Source of the DNA: an uncultured Ruminococcus sp.
Lineage (GTDB): Bacteria; Bacillota; Clostridia; Oscillospirales; Ruminococcaceae
Length of the DNA: 28,768 nucleotides
Reading direction: 5' to 3'
NCBI GenBank assembly: GCA_946544695.1
Contig: CAMNMO010000003.1
Coordinates: 1-28,768, forward strand
Shown here: in pieces, positions 24,776-28,768 of the stretch
How the letters are laid out: the number at the start of each line of letters is the position of its first letter
How positions within the stretch are numbered: the first letter of the stretch is position 1
Notes under the pieces: generated by a model
Seen by the model: the letters and a program-made list of their open reading frames with translations, nothing else
Database searches by the model: none
What the model was told of the DNA's origin: nothing
Translations under genes and position numbers: made by a program

Positions 24776-26087
24776 CTTTTTTGAGATAGTTAAAAACGAG
24801 TATATAAAGATCTATAAAAAGACTTCCACAAGGATAATGCTGGTGATATTCCTGGCGGTATGCCTGTGCTATGCGCCTGTGGTAAAGCTGATAAACCACC
24901 TGATAAAGCAGGAGTTTGCGCTTCCAGGCGGAGATGATTATTCGTTTTATGAAGATTGGTCGAACAACACCAAAAAAGAACTGGAGCACAGCGAGGATAA
25001 GCTGGCGCCGTACAAGCTGGAGCTTTGCGAAGCTTTTGACGGTAAGAGCGACTGGCAGTTCACCATGATGACAGACGGCATAAGTTCGGACGACAAGCAG
25101 GAGATACAGCGCCTGACCATGATATGCAAGCTTAACGACTGGCGTGGATACTGCAAATACAAGCTGGAAGACAACCATGCTCCCGGACAGATATGGGAAT
25201 ACACTTACAGGCTGGAACACAACATAGGTTTCGGAGAGGAATTTGAAAAACAGAATCAGATCATCGCAAGTGTATCGGAGGCGATGGACGGTCTTTCGGA
25301 AACAGGTATAGGCGGCAGCGGACTTTCGGCGGAGGAGATAGAAGCCATAGGCAAATATCAGCTGGAAAACGAGATATACGACAACACCTCGACAAAGGGC
25401 GGTTCACTGCTCAACATGGACCCCACCGTTGATATGGATTTCTGGCAGGTATACCTGAAAACGCCATTCATCGTGACGCTGATAGGCGTGATAATGGTGG
25501 TGGTAGCAGGCAGCACTGTGGCAGGCGAATTCAGTCAGGGTACGATAAAATTCCTGCTGATAGGTCCTGCAAAGCGTGGCAAGATACTGATGGCGAAATA
25601 CTTCACTGTAATGTCGCTGGGAGCGCTGCTGATAATAACACTGATGCTGGTGACGCTGCCTATGGTGGGCATATTCTTCGGGTTTGACGGCTTTACGGCG
25701 CCCTATCTTGAATTGAAGGACGGCGAGGTGGTCAGCCGCAGCAGCTTCATCTACCTGTTCAAGACCTACATGCTGGCAAGCGTTGAGATAATCGTGACGA
25801 CCACGCTTTCCTTTATGATATCATCACTGCTGCGCAGCACTGCGCTGGCGATAGTTGCGGGCTTCATCGTAAGGTCGATAGGACCCACCATAGTACAGGT
25901 CATGGCAATGCTGCACGTCGACTGGGGCAGATACCTGATATTTGCAAACACCGATCTGCTGTCCATAGCAAACGGAGAATCGTCATTCCAGCAGCACACG
26001 GTAGGGTTTGCGCTGGCAGTCATAGCCGTGCACCTTGTGGTGTTCCTGCTGACAGCCTGGGACGGCTTCACAAGACGGTCGGTTTGA
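24768..26087 (+). CDS. ABC-2 type permease
   Basis: The 439-residue integral membrane protein has a first helix at about 23-41, then a large polar, probably external loop of roughly 170 residues, and a C-terminal bundle of about five or six helices (starting TPFIVTLIGVIMVVVAGSTV). GEFSQGTIKFLLIGPAKRG matches the cytoplasmic coupling region of ABC-2 permeases. The TTG start at 24768 overlaps the ATPase stop by 8 bp, with GAGGGAGGCGG upstream. It pairs with the ATPase as an exporter. A terminator follows at 26140-26174. Confidence 0.9.
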   Translation: MHSFFEIVKNEYIKIYKKTSTRIMLVIFLAVCLCYAPVVKLINHLIKQEFALPGGDDYSFYEDWSNNTKKELEHSEDKLAPYKLELCEAFDGKSDWQFTMMTDGISSDDKQEIQRLTMICKLNDWRGYCKYKLEDNHAPGQIWEYTYRLEHNIGFGEEFEKQNQIIASVSEAMDGLSETGIGGSGLSAEEIEAIGKYQLENEIYDNTSTKGGSLLNMDPTVDMDFWQVYLKTPFIVTLIGVIMVVVAGSTVAGEFSQGTIKFLLIGPAKRGKILMAKYFTVMSLGALLIITLMLVTLPMVGIFFGFDGFTAPYLELKDGEVVSRSSFIYLFKTYMLASVEIIVTTTLSFMISSLLRSTALAIVAGFIVRSIGPTIVQVMAMLHVDWGRYLIFANTDLLSIANGESSFQQHTVGFALAVIAVHLVVFLLTAWDGFTRRSV

Positions 26088-26139
26088 TTTATAATTCCGT
26101 ATCCATGATTGAGGTGTTCCCGATCAGGATCTGAATATC

Positions 26140-26174
26140 AGTGCGTTTGCGTTTTTTGGCAGACGCACTTTTTT
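26140..26174 (+). terminator. Terminator of the ABC transporter operon
   Basis: AGTGCGTTTGC pairs with GCAGACGCACT (one G-U) around an 8-nt loop and is followed by six T. It lies 53 bp after the permease stop and back-to-back with the groEL terminator. Confidence 0.85.
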
Positions 26175-26186
26175 CTTGCAGCAAAC

Positions 26187-26222
26187 AAAAAACGCAGGCC
26201 CCTGCAAATGCAGGGGTCTGCG
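26187..26222 (-). terminator. Terminator of groESL
   Basis: CGCAGGCCCCTGCA (26193-26206) pairs with TGCAGGGGTCTGCG (26209-26222) with one mismatch on the - strand. Six A at 26187-26192 give the T-run on the - strand. It lies 28 bp after the groEL stop. Confidence 0.88.
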
Positions 26223-26249
26223 CAAATGTCAATAATTATAGATCGTGCA

Positions 26250-27923
<1,674 letters not shown>

Positions 27924-27946
27924 TTATTCAAGACCTTGCCGACAGC

Positions 27947-28246
<300 letters not shown>

Positions 28247-28259
28247 TCAAATAATGGTT

Positions 28260-28286
28260 TTAGCACTCTCGATTCCCGAGTGCTAA
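28260..28286. promoter_or_regulatory. CIRCE element (HrcA operator)
   Basis: TTAGCACTC-N9-GAGTGCTAA matches the CIRCE consensus exactly. It lies between the groES promoter and start codon, the usual place for HrcA repression of groESL in Firmicutes. Confidence 0.98.
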
Positions 28287-28517
28287 GTATATTGTACCAC
28301 GATTTTTCCAAAATGCAATACATATATTTCATTTTCGGAGATTTGCACAAAATGCACTTTATGATCGTGATCAAAATTGTGTTAGTATGTGTCTGTTATT
28401 TTATAAAATTTTATGTTATAATTACTATAATTAGTATATGTGACAAAATGCAGCTTTGGAGTACTTTTTTCGGCGATATTTTAATTTGTCAATGATTCGG
28501 GGCAAAAATCGCAAATG
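28287..28517. other. AT-rich divergent intergenic region
   Basis: No gene is convincing here. It carries the groESL promoter at its left end, and several TATAAT-like AT-rich segments near 28400-28435. The PhoP-box-like array starts at 28518. Confidence 0.45.
28291..28318 (-). promoter_or_regulatory. Promoter of groESL
   Basis: On the - strand, TTGCAT (28318-28313) and TACAAT (28296-28291) are 16 bp apart. The CIRCE element begins 5 bp downstream of the -10 box, so HrcA would block initiation. Confidence 0.7.
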
Positions 28518-28545
28518 TTCACAAAGATTTAACAGAAAGTTCACA
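28518..28545 (+). promoter_or_regulatory. PhoP-box-like triple direct repeat
   Basis: TTCACA (28518), TTAACA (28529) and TTCACA (28540) occur with an exact 11-bp period. PhoP sites in Bacillus are TTAACA-like hexamers at this spacing. A -10-like TATACT lies at 28566-28571 with no good -35, which places the repeats at about -38, -49 and -60, as in a PhoP-activated promoter. Confidence 0.5.
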
Positions 28546-28603
28546 ACAAGTGTTTGTAAATTTGTTATACTTATATTACTAATTAGATTTTAATTTATTA
28601 TTT

Positions 28604-28624
28604 GCTGTCAGACCCACTGACAGC
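28604..28624 (+). other. Stem-loop in the leader of the response regulator gene
   Basis: GCTGTCA (28604-28610) pairs with TGACAGC (28618-28624) around a 7-nt loop. No T-run follows, so it is not a terminator. It lies 56 bp before the start codon. Confidence 0.4.
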
Positions 28625-28680
28625 GCCAGTTTTAGTGCTGCAGTCCGGGTCGTGGCTGAGCCAATGAAAGGAAGATGAAT

Positions 28681-28768
28681 ATGTCACTGGGAAGAGTCTT
28701 GGTAGTTGATGACGATAAGAATATCTGTGAGCTGCTGCGTCTTTATCTTGAAAAGGACGGATATGGCG
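28681..28768 (+). CDS. Response regulator, N-terminal part (cut by window edge)
   Basis: Only 29 residues are visible. They form the start of a receiver domain: beta-1 RVLVVDDDKN with the acidic pocket, then helix ICELLRLYLEKDGYG. The pattern is typical of OmpR/PhoB-family regulators of Clostridia. The ATG at 28681 is preferred because AAAGGA lies 8 nt upstream; an ATG two codons earlier is too close. The PhoP-like repeats upstream suggest a phosphate-regulon PhoP/PhoB with autoregulation, but the output domain is not in the window. Confidence 0.85.
   Translation, partial: MSLGRVLVVDDDKNICELLRLYLEKDGYG

Overview
The window looks like a chromosomal segment of a cellulolytic or hemicellulolytic Clostridia member, most likely a Ruminococcus of the R. 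albus type. This is inferred from gene content (cellobiose phosphorylase, a glucuronate catabolic cluster, CIRCE-controlled groESL), sigma-A promoters with near-consensus hexamers, AGGAGG-type ribosome sites with frequent GTG and TTG starts, and moderate GC. No rRNA, CRISPR array, phage gene or transposase is visible.

Left part (1-7940, + strand). A GC-skewed regulatory region carries three hairpins, two identical LacI-type operator palindromes flanking a G-quadruplex motif, and a promoter. It is followed by an aldose 1-epimerase, an overlapping lipoprotein gene, three tandem copies of a 92-bp palindromic element, and cellobiose phosphorylase with a strong terminator. Next come metG with its own consensus promoter, a small two-helix membrane protein, and tRNA-Arg(CCG). 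The epimerase and phosphorylase fit intracellular cellobiose use.

Middle (7949-14300, - strand). A complete D-glucuronate pathway is transcribed leftward as uxuA, [palindromic element], uxaC, eda, kdgK, uxuB. It converts glucuronate to pyruvate plus glyceraldehyde-3-phosphate. No transporter or regulator gene is present, but a promoter and a 13-bp operator-like palindrome precede uxuA.

14420-22617, - strand. From one promoter there is a tightly packed run: an MBOAT acyltransferase (AlgI/DltB type), a very large membrane-anchored DHHW/AlgX-like protein, an FkbH-type HAD enzyme, an acyl carrier protein, an unknown protein, inorganic pyrophosphatase and another unknown protein, ending in a terminator. 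The first four genes look like a Dlt/Alg-like machine that charges a carrier protein (the family precedent is glyceryl from 1,3-bisphosphoglycerate) and passes the group across the membrane to a surface glycan. This is the best candidate for an incompletely described system.

22884-26174, + strand. A promoter precedes a membrane-anchored protein of unknown function, an ABC ATPase and an ABC-2 permease. The genes are coupled through two 8-bp overlaps at TTG starts.

Right end. groEL and groES (- strand) lie under a CIRCE operator. Diverging from them is the start of a response regulator gene cut by the window edge, preceded by three TTMACA repeats at exact 11-bp spacing that resemble a PhoP box.

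The other main signal is the 92-bp palindromic element. It occurs four times (three in tandem before cellobiose phosphorylase, one before uxaC), always in the same orientation relative to the downstream gene, with substitutions that keep the stem paired.
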